Below, piece after piece: positions 1 to 7,563 of a DNA stretch of 18,199 nt; positions within the stretch are counted from its first letter, which is position 1, and every line of letters starts with the position of its first letter. Under the pieces are notes generated by a model. The model was given only the letters and a program-made list of their open reading frames with translations, did no database searches and was not told where the DNA came from. The stretch is from contig JAFOCY010000115.1 in the NCBI GenBank assembly GCA_017380995.1, forward strand, positions 1-18,199, in the 5' to 3' direction. Source of the stretch: Oscillibacter sp. GTDB taxonomy: Bacteria; Bacillota; Clostridia; Oscillospirales; Oscillospiraceae. Made by a program: the position numbers and the translations under genes.

Positions 1-459
1 GGAGTTGTCGTAGGGGAAGATGAGAGTGTTGATGGCCATGCCTACGCCAAGGCCGATGGCTGTATCCCAGATGCGGCCCAGACCATAGGAAAGGGGCTGG
101 ACCCCCGGCGTGGTGCAAAGGAGCACCACGATAAAGCTGGGGAGGGAGGGGGAGAAGCGGATGTGCAAGGCGTTATATACCATGATGACCAGTACAACGC
201 CAATACCTGCGGCCACCAGGGGGTGGATGGGCAAACTCAGGAGCAGTACACCTGCAAGGGCCCCCAGAAAAACGCCTGAAATCTGGGTCAGGCAGGACTC
301 CACAGATTCTTTAAATGTGGGCTGCACTGCTGCCATAGCGCCCAGCATGGCAAAGATGAGGCGGGAGGAGCTGGCACCGTAAGCGTCCACGATGATCATG
401 GAGATGACGATGGCGGCGGCAGTTTTCAGCGTACGAAGACCGATGGGGAAGGGTTTCAT
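1..459 (-). CDS. Aromatic acid exporter / FUSC-like membrane protein, N-terminal part
   Basis: Reading leftward from ATG at 459, 153 codons stay open to the window edge, so the 3' part is missing. The visible protein begins MKPFPIGLRTLKTAAAIVIS and holds several hydrophobic stretches (about residues 10-25, 55-75, 78-95, 102-118, 130-148) separated by short polar turns. The pattern of a Lys/Arg-rich start, an early 'LKTAAA' helix, and later 'GRIWDTAIGLGVGMAINTLI' resembles the aromatic acid exporter (ArAE, DUF939) / FUSC group, which are inner-membrane proteins thought to export aromatic or other organic acids. An AGAGG ribosome-binding site lies about 7 bases before the ATG and a good promoter is further upstream. 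It is transcribed away from the repressor gene and shares no obvious pathway with it. The family call is from pattern recognition; the substrate is unknown. Confidence 0.75.
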   Translation of the reverse strand, partial: MKPFPIGLRTLKTAAAIVISMIIVDAYGASSSRLIFAMLGAMAAVQPTFKESVESCLTQISGVFLGALAGVLLLSLPIHPLVAAGIGVVLVIMVYNALHIRFSPSLPSFIVVLLCTTPGVQPLSYGLGRIWDTAIGLGVGMAINTLIFPYDNS

Positions 460-489
460 GGAAGACCTCTTTCGTTTGAAATTTGGGTG

Positions 490-518
490 AGTATATCATG
501 GGCAAGCAGTGCTGTCAC
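490..518 (-). promoter_or_regulatory. Sigma-A promoter of the FUSC-like gene
   Basis: On the minus strand a -35 GTGACA (513-518) and a -10 TATACT (490-495) are separated by 17 bases. Each matches the consensus in five of six positions. The predicted start gives a leader of about 25 bases before the ATG at 459. Confidence 0.6.
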
Positions 519-760
519 GTTAAGAATTGGGAAAGGGTGCGGCTTTTATGTGCCAAAAACAGGATCTTATCTTCAATAAGCGTTCTTTCTGGTCTTATTA
601 GAGTGGGCATCTTGCTGCAAATCGAAAAACGGTAACAAATTCCCGCTCCAACTGTGTACCGCCTACGGAGCTAAGAGCGGTTTTGCTGTTGGAGGAGCGG
701 TCGGCTATACCGCCATGTAGTCTGCGGCGTGTCGAAAGTTGGGCTGGGAGCAGGATATAT
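519..760. other. Intergenic stretch without recognisable gene
   Basis: Between the promoter of the FUSC-like gene and the terminator of the repressor gene there are only short overlapping open frames on both strands, none with a ribosome-binding site or a recognisable protein. A short inverted repeat (CGGT...ACCG around 698-712) is the only structure seen. I see no RNA gene. Confidence 0.5.
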
Positions 761-798
761 AAAAGGATTCCCGGAGCAGCGCTTCGGGAATCCTTTTT
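761..798 (-). terminator. Intrinsic terminator of the LacI-ribokinase gene
   Basis: Arms at 761-777 and 781-797 pair over 17 bp with one G-U pair and a three-base loop. Read on the minus strand the stem is followed by TTTTATAT, and it lies about 35 bases beyond the stop codon of the repressor gene. A T run on the plus side also makes it potentially bidirectional. Confidence 0.8.
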
Positions 799-834
799 CG
801 CAAGGGTTTGGCACATATTTGCGGCGACCTTCTG

Positions 835-2754
835 TCAGGGAGCGTTGTTTTCTCCGCCATTCCCTGTTTGACGGACTGCGTGCTTTTGAATCAGACGGGG
901 CGCAGTAGAAAGGTACAGGTCTAAAGAAGCACGGTCCACCAATGCGGGGATGACTCCTTGTTTCGTAACGCAAAAGCCTGCAGCGTGGCTGGCGGCTTCC
1001 ACTGCGTCGGGAAGAGAGAAGCTACGAAGAAGATATACGGCAAGAGCGGAGATGAAGGCATCTGCCGCGCCAGTAGAATCTACGGAAACAACATGAGGGG
1101 AGGAATACCAAAATTCTTCATGGGGTGTGCGGAGGTAGCAGCCCTGGTGCCCCAGGGTGATAATCACATTTTTCGCACCCTGTGCCAGGAAGTAATCTGC
1201 CTGTTGTTCGGGGGACTCGAAAGGGGAATGATGGCGAGCGGCGTGGCGGTTGGGAATAAAAATGTCGATCATGGGATACAGCTGTGGCGGAATCTGTGTG
1301 TGCAGGGAGGGTTTAAACAGGGTCTTTACGTCGTGCTTGCGGGCAAGTTGGGCGGCCTGCAGAACACACTCCAGCGGGGGGCCGTTGCTGAGCAGGCAAT
1401 ATCCTGCGTTTTGGAAGAGATACTCCATGGACTGCACATATTTTGCCGTAATGGCGTGGTTGGCTCCCTGGACTAGGGTCAAAATATTTTCGCCGTCTTC
1501 CTGCACATGGATATATGCTTTGCCGGTAATATTGTCCAGATCCCGGCGGACACCTTCCGTATTGATTCCGGCACCGTTGAGTTCCTGTAGGGCCATGGCG
1601 GCATCAGTGTCATTTCCGACTTTGGAAATCAGGCAGGCCGGCCAGTCCAGCCGTGCCACACCCATGGCTTGGTTGGCGCCCTTTCCGCCAAGGTTAGTGG
1701 AAACGCTATGGCAGATGGCGTTGCTACCAAGGCCGGGGAGACGGTTTACATTCAGTGTGATATCAGCGTTGATGCTGCCCAGTACGATGATGGGCCGCTT
1801 TCTGGAAGTGGGAGCCCGGTCCACGGTAGCTGTACCGGTCAGATTCAGCAGGGGCTGTGGAATGACCAATTCTGGTTTGCGGTCTTCGCACCTGGCAATC
1901 AGGATTTCCGCCAGTGTGCGGCCGTAAGTTTCGTAAGGGATCCGCTGCAGGGAAATGTGGTGGGATGGATACATGGTGTCATCCGCCGGAGCGATGATGG
2001 AAATATCCTTGGGTACGGAAAAACCGGCGGCGGACAACTGGTTGATGGCCTCATTTGCTCGCACCGGGTTGGCGCAAACAAGGGCGGTTACGCCCCCGGA
2101 GGAGACCAGTTCAGCAAGCTTGTGGTTGCCTGTCAGAATACGCATAGGCTCAAATGGGATGTGGTGGTCATAGAGGGCCTGCTTATATCCGTCCAGCAAA
2201 GCCGTGGAATCCACCCGGGTGCCGGTCCCTACGAAAGCAATGGCTGTGTGCCCCAGTGTGATAAGGTGATGGGTCATCAATCGCCCGAATTCACGGAAGG
2301 ACTCCGCGTACCAGGCAGTAGTGGATCGATCGAGGGTCTGCAGATGAACGGAGTTATCCAGAGAGATCTCTTTCCTGTCACCGGAGGATACCGGCTCCCA
2401 GAGAAGACCGTCTATGCGATGGAGGGAAAGGGTGCGGAAATTCGAATCCTCCTGTTGCTGAGAGGAACTGCTGTCAAAAATCAACACTGCATAATTTTTC
2501 TCCTGAACCTGAGAAACAAAGCCTTGCAGAAGGCCGGGAGAGGCGGAAACACTTCGCAGCATGACGCCCAGGGTAAAGCTCTTGGTGTTCAGGGTGTTTT
2601 TAATTCTGCCATAAGGGACATAGTGATTTTTTTTAGCGATCTCCAATACCCGCTCTATGGTAGCGGGGCTGATGCTGTCTGCTTTATTGTTGATGATTTT
2701 GGATACAGTGGAAACGGAAACGCCGGCTTCGCGGGCGACATCTTTGATCGTCAT
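835..2754 (-). CDS. LacI-family repressor fused to a ribokinase-like (PfkB) domain
   Basis: A 639-residue protein. Residues 1-50 are a LacI helix-turn-helix (MTIKDVAREAGVSVSTVSKI); about 60-315 is a periplasmic-binding-protein-like ligand domain with the usual 'GH..IAFVG' and 'D.ISIIAPADD' segments. From about 321 a full ribokinase-like domain follows: GSINAD 326-331, GGKGANQ 356-362, TLGHQG 543-548 and DSTGAADAF 559-567 with the catalytic-type Asp 565. The ribokinase NxxE magnesium motif is not kept (N502-R-H-A505 at that place) and the NPAP-like Asn is replaced by Lys (KPS 491-493), so the domain may bind sugar rather than work well as a kinase. ATG at 2754 is preferred over an in-frame TTG at 2760, because AGGATGG is well spaced only from the ATG. 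The gene is divergent from the ABC transporter operon, which it very likely represses, releasing it when a ribose-related ligand is bound. LacI-PfkB fusions are known in Firmicutes. Confidence 0.9.
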   Translation of the reverse strand: MTIKDVAREAGVSVSTVSKIINNKADSISPATIERVLEIAKKNHYVPYGRIKNTLNTKSFTLGVMLRSVSASPGLLQGFVSQVQEKNYAVLIFDSSSSQQQEDSNFRTLSLHRIDGLLWEPVSSGDRKEISLDNSVHLQTLDRSTTAWYAESFREFGRLMTHHLITLGHTAIAFVGTGTRVDSTALLDGYKQALYDHHIPFEPMRILTGNHKLAELVSSGGVTALVCANPVRANEAINQLSAAGFSVPKDISIIAPADDTMYPSHHISLQRIPYETYGRTLAEILIARCEDRKPELVIPQPLLNLTGTATVDRAPTSRKRPIIVLGSINADITLNVNRLPGLGSNAICHSVSTNLGGKGANQAMGVARLDWPACLISKVGNDTDAAMALQELNGAGINTEGVRRDLDNITGKAYIHVQEDGENILTLVQGANHAITAKYVQSMEYLFQNAGYCLLSNGPPLECVLQAAQLARKHDVKTLFKPSLHTQIPPQLYPMIDIFIPNRHAARHHSPFESPEQQADYFLAQGAKNVIITLGHQGCYLRTPHEEFWYSSPHVVSVDSTGAADAFISALAVYLLRSFSLPDAVEAASHAAGFCVTKQGVIPALVDRASLDLYLSTAPRLIQKHAVRQTGNGGENNAP

Positions 2755-2901
2755 AAGCAACCATCCTGTCTGTATAGGGATGAAACAGAGGAAATTGTTA
2801 CGAAAAAAGCAGGGAAACTCTGTTTTCTAAAATTTCGTTCGGATTAAATAAAAAAAAGAATAAAAGCAGAATGACGGAATTTGACGGATGTATACGATTA
2901 C

Positions 2902-2930
2902 ACTTTACTGCCTTTTAACAGATTTGTCAA
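2902..2930 (-). promoter_or_regulatory. Promoter of the LacI-ribokinase gene
   Basis: On the minus strand a perfect -35 TTGACA (2925-2930) and a -10 TAAAGT (2902-2907) are spaced by 17 bases. The predicted transcript has a long leader of roughly 140 bases before the ATG at 2754. Confidence 0.6.
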
Positions 2931-2952
2931 ACTGAAGGGAAATTCTACGACA

Positions 2953-2964
2953 TATAACGTAAAG
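2953..2964. promoter_or_regulatory. Possible secondary operator half-site
   Basis: The sequence TATAACGTAAAG shares its ATAACGT core with one half of the perfect palindrome at 3043-3056, but its other half is imperfect. It lies between the two divergent promoters, about 91 bp centre to centre from the main palindrome, a layout compatible with cooperative binding or looping by a LacI-type tetramer. This is inference from similarity to the main site. Confidence 0.3.
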
Positions 2965-3013
2965 AAAATGGTTTCCTAAAAAACTTCATTATGCAAAACC
3001 AACAAAAATGTTG

Positions 3014-3041
3014 TTGACAATTAGGGAAATTATGATATGAT
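3014..3041 (+). promoter_or_regulatory. Sigma-A promoter of the ABC transporter / ARH operon
   Basis: A perfect -35 TTGACA (3014-3019) is followed after 16 bases by TATGAT (3036-3041), which matches the -10 consensus in five of six positions. Transcription would start about 3048, inside the palindrome at 3043-3056. Confidence 0.75.
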
Positions 3042-3042
3042 A

Positions 3043-3056
3043 AAATAACGTTATTT
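3043..3056. promoter_or_regulatory. LacI-type operator palindrome
   Basis: AAATAACGTTATTT is a perfect 14-bp palindrome with a central CG step, which is the usual geometry of LacI/PurR-family operators. It begins just after the -10 box and covers the likely transcription start, so a bound repressor would block the promoter. The divergent LacI-ribokinase gene is the obvious candidate for the protein that binds here. Confidence 0.65.
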
Positions 3057-3083
3057 AGGCAATCGCAGAAGGGAGAAAAATGA

Positions 3084-3998
3084 ATGAGCGGAAGAACTCT
3101 TGCTTCACGGAATACATGGGTTCGCATCAAGCGGAATTGGATTCTTTACGCAATGCTGATGCCTGCCATCTTGTATTTCGTGGCCTTTAAGGTGCAGTCC
3201 ATTATGGGTATGTCTCTGGCATTTTATGACTATCGTATCGTGGGCGAAAATGTATTTGTTGGGTTAAAACATTTCCGGGACCTGTTTTCAACTCCCATGT
3301 TCTGGCAGATCATGAAGAACACTTTGATCATCAGCTTCGTCAAGCTGATCATTATCACCCCGTTTCCCGTGGCCTTTGCGATCCTCCTGAGCGAGGTTGG
3401 CAATGGAAAACTGAAAAAGCTAACACAGGTCGTTTCTTATCTGCCTCATTTCCTTTCCTGGGTCGTGATCGCCGGTATCTGGTTTGAGTTCCTGTCCCTG
3501 AACGGTGTAGTCATGGATATCTGGGAAACGGTGGGTGGCACCCGTATGGACCTCCTCACTAGTAAGGATACCATCATCGGTGTTCTGGTTGCTTCAGAAA
3601 TGTGGCGAAGCGTGGGTTGGGACTCCATTATTTACCTCTCTGCCATTTTGGCGATCAGCGAGGACCTCTATGAGGCAGCCCGTCTTGATGGCGCCAATCG
3701 TTGGCAGATCATCCGTAATATTGTCCTCCCTCATCTGATCCCCGCCATCATCACCGTGTTGATCATCAATATGGGCGTGGTGTTGAACACCGGCTACGAC
3801 CAGATCCTCAATTTCCAGAACGACGCTGTCCTCAGCCGCATCGATGTTATTGATACATACGCATACCGCATCGGGCTGGAAGGTACCCGGTACTCCTTCT
3901 CTACGGCCGCATCTCTCTTTAAGAGTATTTTGAGCCTGATCCTCATTCTGGTGACCCACTTCACCAGCAAGAAACTGACCGGAAAGGGGGCCTGGTGA
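3084..3998 (+). CDS. Sugar ABC transporter permease, LplB-like
   Basis: A 304-residue inner-membrane protein, one of two permeases of a type I carbohydrate importer. About six hydrophobic segments are visible (near 19-38, 80-104, 115-138, 163-190, 217-238 and 279-293). The EAA loop that docks on the ATPase reads EAARLDGANRWQIIRNIVLP (197-216). The overall form (N-terminal 'NWILYAMLMPAILYF', periplasmic loop with 'GLKHFRDLF') is that of the LplB subgroup, which usually transports complex or modified sugars. The start at 3084 follows GAAGGGAG with 8-base spacing; an out-of-frame ATG at 3080 opens only a 36-codon frame and is not preferred. It is the first gene of the operon, with the next permease starting one base after its stop. 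Confidence 0.93.
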   Translation: MSGRTLASRNTWVRIKRNWILYAMLMPAILYFVAFKVQSIMGMSLAFYDYRIVGENVFVGLKHFRDLFSTPMFWQIMKNTLIISFVKLIIITPFPVAFAILLSEVGNGKLKKLTQVVSYLPHFLSWVVIAGIWFEFLSLNGVVMDIWETVGGTRMDLLTSKDTIIGVLVASEMWRSVGWDSIIYLSAILAISEDLYEAARLDGANRWQIIRNIVLPHLIPAIITVLIINMGVVLNTGYDQILNFQNDAVLSRIDVIDTYAYRIGLEGTRYSFSTAASLFKSILSLILILVTHFTSKKLTGKGAW

Positions 3999-3999
3999 T

Positions 4000-4887
4000 A
4001 TGAATAGCAACAAAAAAGTCATCGGCGCACCCCGGGTGTCCACCTTCTTCATCAACCTGATCATGGTCTTTGTGCTGTTGGTGATCCTGGTGCCCATGCT
4101 GAACCTGGTGGCAAAATCCTTCTCCGATCCTGCCCAGGTGGCTGGTATGTCCGGTTGGCGGGTGATTCCCAAGGGATTCTCTCTTGTAAACTATCAAATC
4201 ATTTTTTCCAATCCTGCTATTTGGCGTGCGCTGATGAACAGCGTTGTGATCACTGTGGTGGGCGTAGCGCTGAATGTGGTGGTCACCTCTATGGCAGCCT
4301 ATGCCATGACCCGTCCTGAGCTGCCCGGCAAGTCTTTGTTTATGGCCTTTTTCATCATGATGATGATTTTCGAGCCCGGCATCGTGCAGGAATATTTCGT
4401 CATCAAGGATCTGGGCCTTATGGATAAGCTCCCGGTCATGATGCTCTACAATACGGTTACGGTCTATAACCTGGTGCTGCTGATGCGCTTTTTCTCCGAG
4501 ACACCCCAGTCCATCCTGGAAGCCGCCTCGATTGACGGTGCCGGCCATCTGAACATTCTGTTCAAGGTGTTCCTGCCCATGAATAAGATCCCCATTATGA
4601 CGGTAGGTATGTTCTATGCCGTGGCACATTGGAATGAGTTCTTCCGCTCCAGTGTTTTCCTGACTTCCAATGCCAATACCACGCTGCAGGTGTTCCTGCG
4701 CCGCTTCGTGGTGGAAGGCGACTCTACCGTGCTGGCGTCTTTGGGCTCCATCGATCTGACCGGCATCAGCATGACGGGGCTGAAGAGTGCCACCATCGTG
4801 GTCACCGTGCTGCCCATTCTGTGCATGTATCCCTTCATCCTGAAGCACTACACCAGCGGCGTGATGTCTGGTGGCGTGAAGGAATAA
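4000..4887 (+). CDS. Sugar ABC transporter permease, YtcP-like
   Basis: A 295-residue second permease that pairs with the preceding LplB-like protein. Hydrophobic segments lie near 14-36, 77-102, 110-127, 145-165, 195-215 and 262-281. The EAA loop reads EAASIDGAGHLNILFKVFLP (174-193), and the C-terminus (YTSGVMSGGVKE) has the usual 'G-V-M-G-V-K' tail of this family. AAAGGGGG lies about nine bases before the ATG, within the end of the upstream gene, and one base separates the two genes, so translation is probably coupled. No ATP-binding subunit follows. LplB/YtcP-type importers commonly use a shared MsmK/UgpC-type ATPase encoded elsewhere. Confidence 0.93.
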   Translation: MNSNKKVIGAPRVSTFFINLIMVFVLLVILVPMLNLVAKSFSDPAQVAGMSGWRVIPKGFSLVNYQIIFSNPAIWRALMNSVVITVVGVALNVVVTSMAAYAMTRPELPGKSLFMAFFIMMMIFEPGIVQEYFVIKDLGLMDKLPVMMLYNTVTVYNLVLLMRFFSETPQSILEAASIDGAGHLNILFKVFLPMNKIPIMTVGMFYAVAHWNEFFRSSVFLTSNANTTLQVFLRRFVVEGDSTVLASLGSIDLTGISMTGLKSATIVVTVLPILCMYPFILKHYTSGVMSGGVKE

Positions 4888-4929
4888 ATCCCATACTGTC
4901 TAAAAATTTTTTAGGAGGAAAACAAGACA

Positions 4930-6426
4930 ATGAAGAAGATCCTGTCCCTTGTCCTTGCCGGCGTCATGGTTCTGAGCCTGGCTGCCTGCGGCGCAAAGAA
5001 GGAAGAGGCTCCTGCAGCTTCCTCTGCTCCTGCTGCTTCCGATCCCGCAACCCCCGCTGATCCCAACAAGCCCCTGGCTATGGGCGACACCGCCAACCCC
5101 GTGACCCTGTCCATCGTGATCAAGGACCGTTCTCCCGAAAATGCTGATGATGCTGCCTGGATCGCTACTCTCAACCAGAAGCTGCTGGAAGCCGGCATCG
5201 GCGCTCAGCTGGAACTGCTGGCCATGCAGTCCGGCTCCTATGCCACCAACCTGGGTCTGATGCTCTCCGGCGGTACCATCCCCGATCTGATCTGGTTCCA
5301 GGGCGGCGACGAGGAGTTTGCCCTCACCCAGGGCATTCTGGCTGACCTGACCTCTTACATTGACAACTCTGTCTATATGAAGGGTGTCATGGAGGACTAT
5401 ATGCTGGAGCGTATCGCCAACTATCCTTATCTGGTGTATCTTTCTCCCGCCTCTGTGAAGGTCCCTGTCATGCGTTCCGACGTTCTGGACAGCTTGGCCT
5501 GCAAGGACGAGTTCCTGGCTGATCCCTCTGTTGAGAACTACTACAAGATGTTCCAGGAACTGAAGGCTCAGGGCTTTAACGCCGCCTGGACTGTCCCCGG
5601 CAACCTGACCGAGATCGACAACACCTTCGACCAGGCTTTCGGCCTGACCACCACCTGGGTTGAGCAGGACGGCGCTTATGTTTACAACGCTGTTTCCAAC
5701 GGCGCTAAGGATAAGCTGGACTTCTATGCCAAGCTGTATGCTGAGGGCCTGCTGGACAAGGAGTATCTCACCGATACTTGGGAGACCAAGGAGAACAAGT
5801 TCTACTCTAACCAGACCGCCATCATCTCCGGCACTCAGGGCGCCGTTGTTGATGTGTACAACAACAACCAGATCGCTGCCAACGGCGAGACTGCTGCTCT
5901 GACCGTCCTGCCTCCTGCCGGCGGCGTGGGCTACACTCCCTTCTCCGTTGCCAAGGAGACCCGCGGCATGGCTATCTCCGCTATCTCCGAGAATCAGGCT
6001 CTGGCTTTCCAGGTGCTGGACTATATGTGCTCTCCCGAGGGCCGTTACCTGGAGCTGTTGGGCAACGAGGGCACTCACTATGAGGTGGGCGCCGATGGTA
6101 AGGCTACCATCACCGCTACCTGGTATGTTCCCATGTTCAACACTCTGGGCAACTTCGACGAGTCCCAGCTCAACGGTACTTACTATTCTGAGGTCGCACA
6201 GTCCTCTCTGGATATGATCTCTGAGTACATGACCCTCGACAACGATTTCGCTATTCCCAGCGATCTGGCCATCTCCTGGGACGCTGCCAAGGCTGTTGTC
6301 TCCGAGTTCTATGCTGACTACATTCTGGGCAACAAGACCGCTGCCGACTGGGGTGCCTTCGTGCAGAACTTCAACGACATGGGCGGCGCTGCTGTGACCG
6401 AGTACGCCAACTCTGTCCTGGACTAA
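4930..6426 (+). CDS. Extracellular sugar-binding lipoprotein of the ABC importer
   Basis: A 498-residue family 1 solute-binding protein. Residues 1-19 form a lipoprotein signal peptide ending in the lipobox LAAC, with lipidated Cys20, followed by an Ala/Ser/Pro-rich linker (about 21-50) that tethers the mature domain to the outside of the membrane. The body has typical features of the LplA-like group: 'GGTIPDLIWFQGGDE' near 115-130, many aromatic residues suited to stacking on sugar rings, and 'SPEGRYLELLGNEGTHYEV' near 372-390. A strong ribosome-binding site, AGGAGG at 4913-4918, lies 11 bases before the ATG. Codon choice is markedly uniform compared with the regulator, which suggests high expression. 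A 3' stem-loop follows the stop and may stabilise its message. The ligand cannot be read from sequence; the neighbouring hydrolases and ribokinase suggest a ribosyl-containing compound. Confidence 0.93.
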   Translation: MKKILSLVLAGVMVLSLAACGAKKEEAPAASSAPAASDPATPADPNKPLAMGDTANPVTLSIVIKDRSPENADDAAWIATLNQKLLEAGIGAQLELLAMQSGSYATNLGLMLSGGTIPDLIWFQGGDEEFALTQGILADLTSYIDNSVYMKGVMEDYMLERIANYPYLVYLSPASVKVPVMRSDVLDSLACKDEFLADPSVENYYKMFQELKAQGFNAAWTVPGNLTEIDNTFDQAFGLTTTWVEQDGAYVYNAVSNGAKDKLDFYAKLYAEGLLDKEYLTDTWETKENKFYSNQTAIISGTQGAVVDVYNNNQIAANGETAALTVLPPAGGVGYTPFSVAKETRGMAISAISENQALAFQVLDYMCSPEGRYLELLGNEGTHYEVGADGKATITATWYVPMFNTLGNFDESQLNGTYYSEVAQSSLDMISEYMTLDNDFAIPSDLAISWDAAKAVVSEFYADYILGNKTAADWGAFVQNFNDMGGAAVTEYANSVLD

Positions 6427-6443
6427 GAATAACTGAAAATGGA

Positions 6444-6470
6444 TACAGGGCATCATCTTGATGCCCTGTA
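6444..6470 (+). other. mRNA stem-loop after the binding-protein gene
   Basis: TACAGGGCATCA (6444-6455) and TGATGCCCTGTA (6459-6470) form a perfect 12-bp stem with a three-base loop. No T run follows, so it is not a typical terminator. Such stems after binding-protein genes often block 3' exonucleases and leave the binding-protein message more abundant than the downstream genes. Confidence 0.55.
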
Positions 6471-6533
6471 CCTATAGTATGGTATCCACGTAACATAACG
6501 AAACAAACGCAAACACGATACAAGGAGAAGAAA

Positions 6534-7520
6534 ATGATTACCAGAAAAGAACTGCTTGCCAATCCTGAGCTGCTGGCGGACAAGGTCCGCGGCGCTCTTT
6601 GCGGTCTCGCCATCGGTGACTCTCTGGGCGATGCCTGCCGTATGCCCGAAAACCAGCGTGATTATGGTTTTACCACCGATTTCAACAAGGGCGCTTCCTG
6701 GTCCACCGACGACACCGAGTTTGCTCTGATGGTTGCCAAGACCATTATCGATGCAAAGGGTGATTTCACCTCCGAGGATGTTGTGAAGTCTTGGATGGAG
6801 AACGTTGCCACTGAGGATGAGCTCAAGCGCGGCGGCGTCAGCGAGGTGGAGGCCTGCAATAATCTCCGGCGCGGCATCATGCCTCCCGATTCCGGCCGTT
6901 TCAACGCCTATTATATGTCCGACGGCGCTGCCATGCGCAGCGGCCCTATCGGCATCTATTGTGCCGGTGATCCCGAGAAGGCTAAGGAACTGGCCCGCAT
7001 CGATGCTGAGGTCAGCCACTGCAACGAGGGCGTTTGGGGTGCTCAGGCTGTGGCCGTGGCCGTGTCCCTGGCCATGGTGGACGCCACCATGGAGGAGATC
7101 TGGGAAGGCGTGATGAGCTGCGCTCCCGCCGGCTCCTGGTTCGAGGCTACGCTCAACCGCGCCCGCAAGATCGTGGAGGATGCAGACTACGATATTGCCA
7201 ACGCCTGGATGCCTCTGCACAACAACCTCTTCTCCACCCACCGTTCCACCGTGGCCGAGGCTTTGCCCGAGACCTTCGGCTGCCTGCTGCTCAGCCATGC
7301 TTCCTTCAAGAGCGGCCTGCTGCTGGCCGCCAACTTCGGCCGTGACGCTGACACCATCGGCGCCGTTGCCGGTGCTGTGATGGGTGCCCGCTATGGCCTA
7401 GGTAACATCCCTGCCCACTGGGTCACCAAGACCCGCTATCCCTCCGGCACCTGCCTGCGCTTCACTAAGGGTATCGACATTCTGGATTATGCAGATAAGA
7501 TCGCTGCATTGATGAAGTAA
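6534..7520 (+). CDS. ADP-ribosylglycohydrolase family protein
   Basis: A 328-residue, probably cytoplasmic enzyme of the DraG/ARH family, whose members hydrolyse N- or O-glycosidic bonds to ADP-ribose or related ribosides using two divalent metal ions. The family signatures are all present: GALCGLAIGDSLG (20-32), the metal-binding STDDTE (57-62), DGAAMRS (130-136) and GRDADTIGAVAGA (269-281) with Asp271, Asp273 and Thr274 as likely metal ligands. The length is normal for a single-domain member and no signal peptide is seen. AAGGAG at 6522-6527 is well placed before the ATG. Its position between a sugar importer and a ribokinase suggests a catabolic job, freeing ribose or a related sugar from an imported conjugate, rather than reversal of protein ADP-ribosylation. 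That role is inference. Confidence 0.9.
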   Translation: MITRKELLANPELLADKVRGALCGLAIGDSLGDACRMPENQRDYGFTTDFNKGASWSTDDTEFALMVAKTIIDAKGDFTSEDVVKSWMENVATEDELKRGGVSEVEACNNLRRGIMPPDSGRFNAYYMSDGAAMRSGPIGIYCAGDPEKAKELARIDAEVSHCNEGVWGAQAVAVAVSLAMVDATMEEIWEGVMSCAPAGSWFEATLNRARKIVEDADYDIANAWMPLHNNLFSTHRSTVAEALPETFGCLLLSHASFKSGLLLAANFGRDADTIGAVAGAVMGARYGLGNIPAHWVTKTRYPSGTCLRFTKGIDILDYADKIAALMK

Positions 7521-7563
7521 CATTCTTTTCGCGCAAGTCTATTCTTAGCACAGGAGTACTATT

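Noticed and set aside
1669..2847. Long plus-strand frame across the LacI-ribokinase gene
   Set aside because: Antisense shadow that runs through the repressor start into its promoter region; no family resemblance.
4900..6456. A 518-codon minus-strand frame antisense to the solute-binding protein
   Set aside because: It lacks a ribosome-binding site and resembles no family; the plus strand has a clear lipoprotein signal and family motifs.
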